Of a stretch of 10,316 nt of DNA, positions 1-7,700 are shown piece by piece; position 1 is the stretch's first letter, and each line of letters opens with the position of its first letter. The notes under the pieces were generated by a model. That model did not search any database, was not told the origin of the DNA, and saw only the letters and a program-made list of their open reading frames with translations. Made by a program: the position numbers and the translations under genes. The stretch spans positions 1 to 10,316 of the forward strand of contig CALFXV010000103.1 in the NCBI GenBank assembly GCA_937957775.1, given 5' to 3'. The DNA is from an uncultured Methylotenera sp. GTDB lineage: Bacteria; Pseudomonadota; Gammaproteobacteria; Burkholderiales; Methylophilaceae.

Positions 1-1112
1 TTACGGCGGTTTATTTCCACTATGCTTTTCTTAAGGAATACATAATAAAACCATTTTGGCGCAAGGTTTTCTGGACATTGCTGTTGGCCACCCCATTGGA
101 AATGCTGCTGATTTTATCCGGGCGCCTATCAACCGCCTTAACGCTGAATATGCTGGTGGTGTTGATTGCCAGCCCATTAATGCTTTTTATGGTGTTGTTT
201 GGTATCAATTGGTCAGCCCTAGGTGGCAAGCCGTCTTTGTTACCCAAGAGCTTGCTTGTGGGGTTTTATTGGCTTTTTTGCGCGGTGACCGCCTTAACTG
301 CCTTACCCTCACTAGGCTTTAAATCGATCAGCAACTATGCCCCGCATTTTGTGCTTATTCACGGTTTTCTTACCGGCACGCTGATGGTGGTATTGCTGCA
401 CTTTCGGGTTAAGCGTGTGGAAGAAGAGCAGCACTTGGCTGTGCGCTTGGCTCAGCACGAGGCGCAGCAACAAAAGCAGCAACGCGATACGGAAAGAAAC
501 TTCCTGGAAATGCTGACCCATGAATTTAGAACCTCGTTATCGGTCATCAGGATGGCCATAGGCTCCGGCGTCATGAGCAAAAAAGAGCGCAGCTACGCCG
601 ACAACGCCATTTTGAGCATGGATCAGGTCATCGAGCGCTGTCAGCAAGTGCAGCAATTGGCGGACGGCCAATTAAGCCCGCAACAAGACAAAGTAAACTT
701 GCCCGCCTTGCTTAAAGAATGGGTGGCGCAGTCAGCCGAAGCCGAGCGCATACAGTTGGAATTAATCGAACTGCCGCGTCTGTCATCGGATGAGAAGTTA
801 TTGAAAATTGTGATCGGCAACCTGCTGGACAATGCCTTGAAGTACAGCCTAAAAGGCAGCACGGTTAGGCTGGCCTTGGCTGAGCTGAATGGGAAAATTA
901 GACTGGAAGTGAGCAGCGTGCCTGGTCCAGCTGGCCGGCCTGATCCCGACAAGGTGTTTCAAAAATATTACCGAAATGAAAAAGCCCACGGCTTTATTGG
1001 CTCGGGATTGGGTTTGTACATCATTAAAAATACCGTGCGCTTAATGGGCGGTGATTTGCGCTATGAGCCCACGGACGAATTGGTGAAATTTCAATTATGG
1101 CTACCCAGATAA
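1..1112 (+). CDS. Sensor histidine kinase, 7TMR-DISM-like, 5'-truncated
   Basis: Inner-membrane sensor kinase that autophosphorylates a histidine and passes the phosphate to a response regulator. The frame is open from base 3 with no stop, so the gene begins before the window; the TTG at 78 is only an internal codon. About four hydrophobic segments are visible (near bases 70-125, 140-210, 240-315 and 335-410), followed by a charged, Gln-rich coiled coil (about 415-500). The H-box MLTHEFRT has its His at 519-521. The N-box NLLDNALKYS lies at about 819-848, and the G2 box GSGLGL at 999-1016. The G1 region reads VSSVPGPAG, lacking the usual Asp, then DKVFQKYYR. The membrane block directly before the kinase and the PGPAG/KYYR pattern resemble 7TMR-DISM kinases; the N-terminal ligand domain is not visible. 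The end overlaps the next gene by 16 nt, so the two are co-translated and probably cognate. The signal sensed is unknown. Confidence 0.88.
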   Translation, partial: TAVYFHYAFLKEYIIKPFWRKVFWTLLLATPLEMLLILSGRLSTALTLNMLVVLIASPLMLFMVLFGINWSALGGKPSLLPKSLLVGFYWLFCAVTALTALPSLGFKSISNYAPHFVLIHGFLTGTLMVVLLHFRVKRVEEEQHLAVRLAQHEAQQQKQQRDTERNFLEMLTHEFRTSLSVIRMAIGSGVMSKKERSYADNAILSMDQVIERCQQVQQLADGQLSPQQDKVNLPALLKEWVAQSAEAERIQLELIELPRLSSDEKLLKIVIGNLLDNALKYSLKGSTVRLALAELNGKIRLEVSSVPGPAGRPDPDKVFQKYYRNEKAHGFIGSGLGLYIIKNTVRLMGGDLRYEPTDELVKFQLWLPR

Positions 1113-1795
1113 ATATCGTGGTGGTGGAAGACCACCTTAGCTTGCAAGAACTGTTAGTTGAAGCTTTGCGAGATGAAGGCTACGCCGCTGTTGGCTGCGC
1201 CTCAGCAGAAGAGCTGGACGAATACCTAGTTCAAGCCAAAGCCGATATTTTGGTGCTGGACATCAATTTGCCGGGTGAAAACGGCGTCAGTATTGCGGCC
1301 CGCCTAAGCGAGGCCAACCCGGCCCTGCGCATCATTATGTTAACGGCCAGATCAAGCGAAAAAGACAAGCTGATAGGCTACGAAAATGGTGCGGACATTT
1401 ACCTAACCAAGCCGGTGTCGCCCAATGAATTGCTGGCAGCCGTGGGCAGCATCAAACGGCGCATCAAGCAAGAAGTGCCAGCCGCCAGTTTGTTGCTGGA
1501 CTGCCCAAAAAGGCAATTGCTGGCTACGCTGAGCGGCGCCATGGCTGAGCTTAGTTTTAATGAATTGAACTTACTGAAAGGCTTGGTGGTGGCGCCCTGC
1601 CATAAGCTGGATTACTGGCGTTTGCTGGATTTGCTAGGTAAGGCCGTGGACGAAAAAAGCAAGGCCGCCTTAGGCGTGCAAATTCACCGTTTGAATGTAA
1701 AGCTGCTGCCACTGACGGACGGCGAAACCTGCATCAAATCCAACTTCAAAGAAGGCTATCAACTGGCCGTTAGCATCAATATCAGCCGCTCTTAA
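1097..1795 (+). CDS. OmpR-type two-component response regulator
   Basis: A 232-residue DNA-binding response regulator, the usual length for the OmpR/PhoB class. The N-terminal receiver (about residues 5-118) has the acidic pair E11/D12, phospho-acceptor D55 in LVLDINLPG, T83 in IIMLTAR and K105 in YLTKPVSP, so all key residues are present. The C-terminal half (about 135-228) fits a winged helix: LSFNELNLLKGL resembles the start of Trans_reg_C, and VQIHRLNVKL followed by IKSNFKEGYQL matches the recognition helix and wing. The ATG at 1097 lies inside the kinase gene (16-nt overlap), implying translational coupling. It is presumably phosphorylated by the kinase upstream. Targets are unknown; whether it controls the TPS genes 1.1 kb downstream cannot be told from sequence. 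The effector-domain assignment is a little less certain than the receiver because the helix is divergent. Confidence 0.9.
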   Translation: MATQINIVVVEDHLSLQELLVEALRDEGYAAVGCASAEELDEYLVQAKADILVLDINLPGENGVSIAARLSEANPALRIIMLTARSSEKDKLIGYENGADIYLTKPVSPNELLAAVGSIKRRIKQEVPAASLLLDCPKRQLLATLSGAMAELSFNELNLLKGLVVAPCHKLDYWRLLDLLGKAVDEKSKAALGVQIHRLNVKLLPLTDGETCIKSNFKEGYQLAVSINISRS

Positions 1796-1821
1796 GCTTA
1801 GCCTGATTTTAAAATTAAAAA

Positions 1822-1851
1822 TTGACTATAGTCCCATTTTGGGAATATAGT
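1822..1851 (+). promoter_or_regulatory. higBA promoter, -35 TTGACT / -10 TATAGT
   Basis: TTGACT (1822-1827) and TATAGT (1846-1851) each match the sigma-70 consensus at 5 of 6 positions, with an 18-bp spacer. The -10 ends only 5 nt before the higB ATG at 1857, so transcription should begin at about 1857-1858. This would give a leaderless or nearly leaderless mRNA. The promoter almost completely overlaps the inverted repeat at 1825-1851. Confidence 0.65.
1825..1851. promoter_or_regulatory. HigA/HigBA operator, inverted repeat
   Basis: Arms ACTATAGTCCCA (1825-1836) and TGGGAATATAGT (1840-1851) are inverted copies matching at 11 of 12 positions around a TTT centre. The repeat covers the spacer, the -10 and the end of the -35 of the higBA promoter. 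Antitoxins of the HigA family repress their own operon by binding such palindromes through their HTH, so autoregulation here is a direct inference from position and symmetry. Confidence 0.75.
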
Positions 1852-1856
1852 GATTT

Positions 1857-2159
1857 ATGCGCGTTATCTCTCTCAAGATAGTAAAAGATTTTTATACGTC
1901 ATATCCGGATTCGGAGCAGGCGTTAAAGGCCTGGCTTCACGAAGCTCGGCAAGCGGAATGGAAAGATCCGGCAGAAATAAAAGCGCAGTTCAGTAGTGTC
2001 AGTATTTTAAAAAGTAGGCGGGTTGTTTTTAATGTAAAAGGCAACGCATACCGAGTGGTTGTTGCGATTGCTTACCAATATGGTGCGATTTATATTAAGT
2101 TTATAGGCGCGCATGCAGAGTATGACAAGGTGGACGTGAATAGCGTCGAAATGGAGTAA
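1857..2159 (+). CDS. higB: HigB-family mRNA interferase toxin
   Basis: A 100-residue RelE-fold toxin of the HigB family, expected to cleave ribosome-bound mRNA in the cytoplasm when free of antitoxin. The start MRVISLKIVKDFY, the central RRVVFNVKGNAYRVVV and the end IKFIGAHAEYDKVDV match the typical layout of HigB_toxin proteins, and the length is normal. The start is fixed: an in-frame TGA lies at 1851-1853, ATG 1857 is the first start after it, and the family's N-terminus aligns there. No Shine-Dalgarno precedes it, which fits the leaderless promoter call. It is followed by the antitoxin with a 1-nt TAATG overlap, the toxin-first order usual for higBA. No inactivating change is seen. Confidence 0.9.
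   Translation: MRVISLKIVKDFYTSYPDSEQALKAWLHEARQAEWKDPAEIKAQFSSVSILKSRRVVFNVKGNAYRVVVAIAYQYGAIYIKFIGAHAEYDKVDVNSVEME
2153..2156 (+). promoter_or_regulatory. Ribosome binding site for higA (GGAG)
   Basis: GGAG lies inside the end of higB. It is 2 nt from ATG 2159 but 5 nt from the second ATG at 2162, so spacing favours initiation at 2162, one residue shorter. Antitoxin synthesis would then have its own ribosome site, while the toxin has none. Confidence 0.5.
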
Positions 2160-2545
2160 TGATGGAAATCAAGCCTATCCGCAACGAAGAGGAATATAAA
2201 GCCGCATTAAAGGCAGTCTCGCCATTCTTTGAAAATGAACCCAAGCTTGGCTCACCAGAGGCGGACTTTTTTGAAATAATGCTGGCGCTAATTCAGTCCT
2301 ATGAATCTAAGCAATTTGCTATTGATTTGCCAGACCCTATTGAAGCCATCAAGTTTAGAATGGAACAGTCGGGCTTGGCGCCTAAGGATTTGCAGTCAAT
2401 AATAGGCAAATCGAATCGTGTCTCAGAAGTGCTCAATAGAAAGCGTTCATTGACTATAGGTATGATTCGGAGATTGAATGCGGATCTCGGTATTTCTGCA
2501 GAATGTTTGATTAAGCCAACAAGAGAGCGAGCCGCCACTAAGTAG
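2159..2545 (+). CDS. higA: HigA-family antitoxin with XRE helix-turn-helix
   Basis: A 128-residue antitoxin (127 if ATG 2162 is used) that would neutralise HigB and repress the operon. The N-terminal half (MEIKPIRNEEEYKAAL through QSYESKQFAIDLPDPIEAIKFRME) is the conserved acidic segment of this HigA type. Residues of about 64-115 form the HTH: MEQSGLAPKDLQSIIGKSNRVSEVLNRKRSLTIGMIRRL, broken here as one helix pair plus the SEVLNRKR recognition region. It ends with a short basic tail. ATG 2159 overlaps the higB stop by one base, so the pair is translationally coupled. The likely operator is the inverted repeat at 1825-1851. A shadow frame on the opposite strand is not coding. Confidence 0.9.
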   Translation: MMEIKPIRNEEEYKAALKAVSPFFENEPKLGSPEADFFEIMLALIQSYESKQFAIDLPDPIEAIKFRMEQSGLAPKDLQSIIGKSNRVSEVLNRKRSLTIGMIRRLNADLGISAECLIKPTRERAATK

Positions 2546-2586
2546 TAGCCATCTTTTGATGAATAAATGACCCTATAAAAAAACGA

Positions 2587-2618
2587 ATGCGCTTGCCAAA
2601 AAATGGCTGTAAACGCAT
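2587..2618 (+). other. Possible interrupted hairpin after higA
   Basis: ATGCG (2587-2591) pairs with CGCAT (2614-2618), and inside it GCCA (2595-2598) pairs with TGGC (2604-2607) around an AAAAA loop, with an asymmetric internal loop between. There is no U-run after it, so it is at best a weak or non-classical end signal for higBA. Confidence 0.25.
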
Positions 2619-2663
2619 CCAAACGCCTCGACCCTGCAACACCAAACAACGTACCCAAACTAT

Positions 2664-2692
2664 TTTTCAACACCCCGTCTTTAGGCTAAAAT
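2664..2692 (+). promoter_or_regulatory. Candidate distal promoter for the TPS operon
   Basis: TTTTCA (2664-2669, 4 of 6) and TAAAAT (2687-2692, 5 of 6) stand 17 bp apart. If used, it would give a leader of about 210 nt containing the hairpin at 2706-2737 and three dyads. The call rests on consensus match only. Confidence 0.3.
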
Positions 2693-2705
2693 AGGGCCCT
2701 CAAAA

Positions 2706-2746
2706 ACAGGGTCTGTCCTTCCCCGACAAAACCCTGTCCTTGCCCC
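2706..2746 (+). repeat. Hairpin with direct repeat CTGTCCTT, REP-like
   Basis: ACAGGGT (2706-2712) pairs with ACCCTGT (2731-2737), and TGTC (2714-2717) with GACA (2725-2728), giving an 11-bp stem with a small 1x2 bulge and a C-rich loop. CTGTCCTT occurs twice, at 2713-2720 and 2734-2741, each followed by a CCCC run. GGGTCTGTCC-type hairpins are seen as REP-like intergenic elements in proteobacteria, but no transposase is nearby. Alternatives are an attenuator or leader element of the TPS operon. Confidence 0.45.
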
Positions 2747-2753
2747 ATTTTCT

Positions 2754-2777
2754 TTGCATTTTTCTTGAAAAATGTAA
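2754..2777. promoter_or_regulatory. Dyad, 11-bp arms around TT
   Basis: Arm 2754-2764 (TTGCATTTTTC) and arm 2767-2777 (GAAAAATGTAA) are inverted copies with one mismatch (G/T) around a 2-nt centre. The tiny centre suggests a protein-binding dyad rather than an RNA hairpin. It is not followed by a T-run, so a terminator is less likely. Confidence 0.45.
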
Positions 2778-2785
2778 TGCCTTGT

Positions 2786-2805
2786 AATAACTGCCAGCAG
2801 TTATT
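2786..2805. promoter_or_regulatory. Perfect dyad, 9-bp arms around CA
   Basis: AATAACTGC (2786-2794) and GCAGTTATT (2797-2805) are exact inverted copies. With only CA between them this looks like the binding site of a dimeric regulator, about 105 bp before the tpsB start. Which regulator binds is unknown. Confidence 0.5.
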
Positions 2806-2845
2806 TGCGATATTACCAATAGGGTAGTTTTCCCCGCGTTGCGCC

Positions 2846-2867
2846 TTGCAATCGGGAATGATTGTAA
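2846..2867. promoter_or_regulatory. Dyad TTGCAATC / GATTGTAA
   Basis: TTGCAATC (2846-2853) and GATTGTAA (2860-2867) match at 7 of 8 positions as inverted copies, with a GGGAAT centre. The right arm overlaps the candidate proximal -35 (TTGTAA, 2862-2867), a position that would suit a repressor or an activator of tpsB. Confidence 0.35.
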
Positions 2868-2890
2868 GCTATTGATAATAAAGATATTAT
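2862..2890 (+). promoter_or_regulatory. Candidate proximal promoter for tpsBA
   Basis: TTGTAA (2862-2867, 4 of 6) and TATTAT (2885-2890, 5 of 6) are separated by 17 bp in a very AT-rich stretch. The transcript would start around 2897, leaving a leader of only about 12 nt before ATG 2909. Confidence 0.35.
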
Positions 2891-2908
2891 TTAAATAATT
2901 TTTTGCAG

Positions 2909-4720
2909 ATGACGTACCAAGAATCGCAATTTACCGGGCAGGCAGTCAGACCATTATTGAAATGGGCTGATTTTTCAGCCATTTTTGTAAAAATAACGCT
3001 GTTATTTGCGATTATTTTTACCCTAGTTTTTGCCGGCTTAGCGCAGGCCGCAGGCGAGGGTACGCCGCCTGATGCCGGTCGCTTATTGGAGCAAATTGAG
3101 CGCGAGTTGGATTTGAAGCCAGCCACGCCATTGCCTGAGGTAGAAGTGCAGCCTGTTCCTGCGGCGGAAGACCAAGGGCCGCTGATCACGGTTAAGCAAT
3201 TTGTCTTTATTGGCAACCGCATGCTTAGCGAAGAAACCTTGCAAGCGGCCGTCGCGCCGTTGCTTAATCGCCCCATCAGCGTCACCGAACTAAAAACCAG
3301 CTTGAATCTCATCACCGCCGTCTACCGCAAGAACGGTTACTTGGTCACCGCCACTTGGCCTGAGCAAGACATCACCGAGGGCGTGGTGCAGATTAAAGTC
3401 GTGGAAGCCGTATTGGGCGAGATTAAATTTGACGGCAGCTACGGCAAAGACTTTAAACGCGTTAAGCCGCAAGTCTTCGAGCGCTACATCTTGGCAGCCA
3501 CCCCTAAAGGCAAACCGCTCAACCAAGATAAATTGGGTTCGGCCTTGACCCTTATAGACGATTTGTCCGGTGCCAATGCCGAGGGCACCTTGCAGGCCGG
3601 TGCAGCCGTTGGCAGCACCGATGTCTTGCTTAAAGTAAAAGACCAGCCTTTGTTAAGCGGTTACCTCATTGTGGATAACACCAACGGCAGACAAACCGGC
3701 CGCGAAAAAGCCACCGCTACCTTGAGCATTGCCAGCCCGACCGGATACGGCGACAACTTAAGCCTAACCGCCCTGCATGCTGAAGGCACCGATTACGTGC
3801 GCTTGAGTTATAAATTGCCGGTTGGCAGCAGTGGCTTGCAAATCAGTGGCATGGCTAGCACCATGCGCTACGACGTGACCGCCCCGGAGTTCAGGGCCAG
3901 CAAACTCAGCGGCCAATCCGATACCTTTGGCCTGCAAGGCAGCTATCCCTTGCTGCGTAATAAAACCACCAAGCTGATGATGAGCGTAGACCTGGATCAA
4001 AAATACTTCACCAATAAAGGCGACGAAGCCGGCACCGTGGTCACCACCAGCGACTACAAAGTGCAAGTGGCTGCCCTGGCATTTAGTCTAGATCACACCG
4101 ATGCTTGGTTAGCCGGCGCGCAAAATAACCTAACGGTTAATCTAGGTGCCGGCCGAGTGGACATGGACGGCTCGCGTCAGCAACATGCCGAAGGCGACAG
4201 AATCGGCGCGCAAACCCAAGGCGATTACCTGCGCCTGCGTTTGAATGCCAACCGTAACCAATTTTTGACCGACAGCGTCAGCCTTAATGTCAGTGGGTCG
4301 GCCTTGTTGGCTAACAACAATTTGGATTCCTCCGAGAAAATCTATCTAGGCGGTGTCGGCGGCGTGCGCGCTTACCCAACCAGTGAGGGTGCCGGCAGCG
4401 CTGGCTTCATGACAATAGCCGAGCTGTTTAAGTATTTCCCTAACAACATCAGTACCTCTGCCTTTGTCGATTACGGCCGCATTAAGCAATTTGTCGACAA
4501 CCACAACCTAGCTAACACCGCTGTCTTAAGTGAAAACAACGCTTACAGCTTAAAAGGCTACGGCGCCTCCATTGCTTGGCAAGGGCCGTATCGTACTAAT
4601 GTGAAGGCGACTTACGCGCACCGTATCGGCCATAACCCCAATAAGACCAGTACCGGTAACGACCAAGACGGCAGCAAACACTACGACGTATTCTGGCTAA
4701 ACGGCGGCATCAACTTCTAA
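2909..4720 (+). CDS. TpsB outer-membrane transporter (ShlB/FhaC/HecB family)
   Basis: A 603-residue Omp85-superfamily transporter of two-partner (type Vb) secretion that recognises TpsA in the periplasm and passes it through its own barrel. ATG 2909 is chosen; a TTG at 2903 would add two residues, and neither has a clear Shine-Dalgarno. A charged region of about 27 residues precedes a hydrophobic stretch (about 29-46) ending LAQAA, a likely signal-peptide cleavage near 47. The plug-helix-like segment RLLEQIERE follows at 58-66. POTRA_2 covers about 93-168 (TVKQFVFIGN to VVQIKVVEA), then a ShlB-type second POTRA to about 243 and the barrel from about 250 to the end. The L6 loop motif is VRAYP (486-490; the family usually has VRGY/F), and the protein ends in a C-terminal Phe (GGINF). 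No Cys is present. Its stop overlaps the tpsA start (TAATG). Confidence 0.93.
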   Translation: MTYQESQFTGQAVRPLLKWADFSAIFVKITLLFAIIFTLVFAGLAQAAGEGTPPDAGRLLEQIERELDLKPATPLPEVEVQPVPAAEDQGPLITVKQFVFIGNRMLSEETLQAAVAPLLNRPISVTELKTSLNLITAVYRKNGYLVTATWPEQDITEGVVQIKVVEAVLGEIKFDGSYGKDFKRVKPQVFERYILAATPKGKPLNQDKLGSALTLIDDLSGANAEGTLQAGAAVGSTDVLLKVKDQPLLSGYLIVDNTNGRQTGREKATATLSIASPTGYGDNLSLTALHAEGTDYVRLSYKLPVGSSGLQISGMASTMRYDVTAPEFRASKLSGQSDTFGLQGSYPLLRNKTTKLMMSVDLDQKYFTNKGDEAGTVVTTSDYKVQVAALAFSLDHTDAWLAGAQNNLTVNLGAGRVDMDGSRQQHAEGDRIGAQTQGDYLRLRLNANRNQFLTDSVSLNVSGSALLANNNLDSSEKIYLGGVGGVRAYPTSEGAGSAGFMTIAELFKYFPNNISTSAFVDYGRIKQFVDNHNLANTAVLSENNAYSLKGYGASIAWQGPYRTNVKATYAHRIGHNPNKTSTGNDQDGSKHYDVFWLNGGINF

Positions 4721-7700
4721 TGACACGCACCCTGACCACAACAGTTAAGCAAGCGCTGATGCTATTCATCAGTTCGATGCTGCTGTGCGTCAGTTTCGCT
4801 GTGTCGGCCGAAACCGCCCCTGATGTGAATGCCTTGCCGACCAATGGCCAAGTGGTGGCCGGCACCGCTCACATCAGCACCGACAACAGCCAGGCCAGCG
4901 CCCCGGTCTTAAACGTTAACCAAGCCAGCCAGCGCGCCGTAGTCAATTGGGAGAAGTTTGATGTGGGCGCAGCCGCCACGGTCAACTTCAATCAGCCCAA
5001 TGCCCAAGCGTCTACCCTAAACCGCGTCAGCGACCCCAACCCCAGTAAAGTGTTTGGTAAGATCAATGCCCCTGGTGAAGTGGTGCTGGTTAACCAAGCA
5101 GGCGTGTACTTTGCCCCCAGTGCTAATGTAGACGTCGGCTCCGTGGTCGCCACCAGCCACAGCATCAGCGATGCCGATTACATGGCAGGCAAAGCGCAAT
5201 TTGACCGCAACGGTGCCACCGGTAAAGTCGTTAACGAAGGCAACATCAAAACCGCCTTGTCCGGTTACGTTGCCTTACTCGCACCGGAAGTGCGTAACAG
5301 CGGCGTCGTCGTCGCACAAATGGGCACAGTGGTGATGGCGGCCGGCGAGCGCATCACCCTCAACTTTGCCAGCAACAGAAAGCTCGCCAGCATCACCACC
5401 ACCCCTAGCACCATCCGCAGCTTGATAGAAAACAGAAACGCCGTGCAAGCGCCGGGCGGACTCATCATCTTGTCGGCACCGGCCGTCGACAGCCTAGTGG
5501 CAGGGGTGATTAAGCAAAGCGGCGTGTTGAATGCCGGCAGCAACGCCAACATGGTGGCCAACAAGGGCGGGCGCATTATGTTGTCGGCCAGCCACGTTAC
5601 ATTAAGCGCGGGTTCTAAAACCCTGGCGCGGGGTGAGACCGGTGGTGGCGTGGTAGAAGTAGTCGCCACTAAAACCGCCACCGTGGAAGCGGGTGCCAAG
5701 GTCAGCGTGTCAGCGACCGGTAATGGCAACGCCGGCACCATCAGCATACACGCCGATGAAAAAACCACCATCAATGGCACGCTCTTAGCCCAAGGTGGCA
5801 TCGTTGCCGGTAACGGCGGGGTGATCTCCACCACCTCTAACGGCCAGTTAGAAATCGGCGCAACAGCCGAAGTAAAAGCAGGGGTGCGCGGTGAGTCTGG
5901 CCAAGTGGGTACTTGGAATGTGGCTGCCGCCAATGTCGAGATCACGCAAGCTAACGCACCGGTGATTGCCGCCACCCTTAACCAAGCCAACGTGAAAGTG
6001 AAAGCGCAAGCCGGAAATGTCACCGTGCACGAAGACGCGGTTATCCAAAAAACCGCACCCAAGCTGACCGAGCTAAAACTGGAAGCGAGCCAATCGGTGT
6101 TCATCCGAGGAAAAGTGCAAAGCGCACGCTTATCGCCCATCACCTTAGCCATCATCAGTGAGCATGCCATCGAGTTGGCGACCAGCGCCCAAGTGCAGGC
6201 GGCGCAAGTGAGCCTGCAAGCCCCCAGCATCGATTCGGCGGGTAACATTTTTGCCTACCTATTTGGCGACGGCAGCAGCCTGCCTCTCATTAGCTTCATG
6301 GCTGGCCGCATCACTTTAGCCGGCAGCCTACGCGCTGGCTCAAACGGCCGCGCCGGTAAAATCAGCCTGCTGGGTGAAAATGGCGTGGACATAAACAACG
6401 CCAGCTTGATGGCCAATGGCGACGACGGCGGGGAAGTCAGCATTATTTCCAGATTGGGCTCGGTCAACCTAACAAACAGCATTATCCAGACTAACGGTGG
6501 TGAGGGTCGCGGCGGAGCAATTTCCGTGGCCGGTCTTCAAAATACGATCCTCTCCGGATCGTCACTTGAAGCAACCGGGACAACACAAGGTGGTCAAGTT
6601 AGCCTGACTTCGTACACAGGCGACATCAATTTTGCAAATGCAATCGTTCAAACTAACGGTGGTTCCGGCTTAGGCGGAACGATCCGTGTTGACGCATACA
6701 ACACGCTCGCCATTAACGGACAACTCTCAGTTAATTCACTATCTGCATCAGCAGGTCAAATCACCCTAGAAGCGCAACACATTCTTCTAGACACCCAAGC
6801 AAACTTATCCGCAACAGGCGCCACTGGTGGCGGCAGCATTTTAGTCGGCGGCGATTGGCAAGGCGCCGGCACTTTACGCCAAGCAACAACGGTCACCATG
6901 AATCAAGGTGCAGTGATTGATGCCAGCGCCACACAAAATGGCCGTGGCGGTAAAGTCGTGCTCTGGTCTGATATACACAACCCTAATTCTGTCACGACGG
7001 TTAATGGCACTATTCTTGCCAAAGCGGGCGTATCGGGTGGCAACGGCGGCCAGGTCGAAACATCGGGATATATTCTAAAAGTTGATGGTATTTTTGTTTC
7101 CACTAAAGCCTTGCGTGGTTTTAATGGAGATTGGTTGCTGGATCCACGCAATATTACAATTAGTAGCGGATCCGATAGCGGAGTCTCAAGCTACACCGCC
7201 AATGCCGATAGTGCCGTTATTAACGTAACAACGTTGACCAGTGCATTAGCAACCACCAACGTCACGGTGTTTACTGGCAGTTCCGGCACAGCGCAAGCAG
7301 GCAATATTACGGTGAGTAACGCCATTAGTGCTGGTGGTTCAGGTGTGCTTACCTTGCGTGCGGCCAATAACATTACGATTAATGCCGACATTACTCGTAC
7401 ATCCACCGGTGGCTTGATACTTCGCTCTGGATCGGGTTCCGTGTCTGGCACAGGTAAGCTTTATCTTAGCGGGGGCACAACGCTTGAACTGTCACATGGA
7501 AGCACCGTTTCTAATGACATTGTAATTGGAACCGGTGGCGCCACGATCAAACTATTCCAACAGTTGGATGTGCAGGTGTTGATTGTTGCTGGTGGTGGCG
7601 CAGGTGGAGCTCAAGGTTGGGCCGGCGGTGGCGGTGGCGGTGGCGTGATTTATGGGAACGCACCCTTAAGTTTAGGAACTACCTCAATCGCAGTGGGTGC

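Noticed and set aside
1796..1824. Terminator between the response regulator and higB
   Set aside because: The stretch is AT-rich with a small ATTTTAAAAT palindrome, but has no GC-rich stem with a T-run.
2299..2673. Opposite-strand frame over higA and the following gap
   Set aside because: It overlaps a clear HigA gene in antisense and shows no recognisable motif or promoter.
2546..2908. CRISPR array or tRNA in the non-coding gap
   Set aside because: The repeats are only a pair of 8-mers and assorted dyads; there are no regularly spaced repeats and no cloverleaf.
5265..6248. Long opposite-strand open frame (327 codons) inside tpsA
   Set aside because: It is a shadow of the alanine/threonine/glycine-rich tpsA codons: low-complexity protein, no domain, no start signal, and fully overlapped by a well-supported gene.
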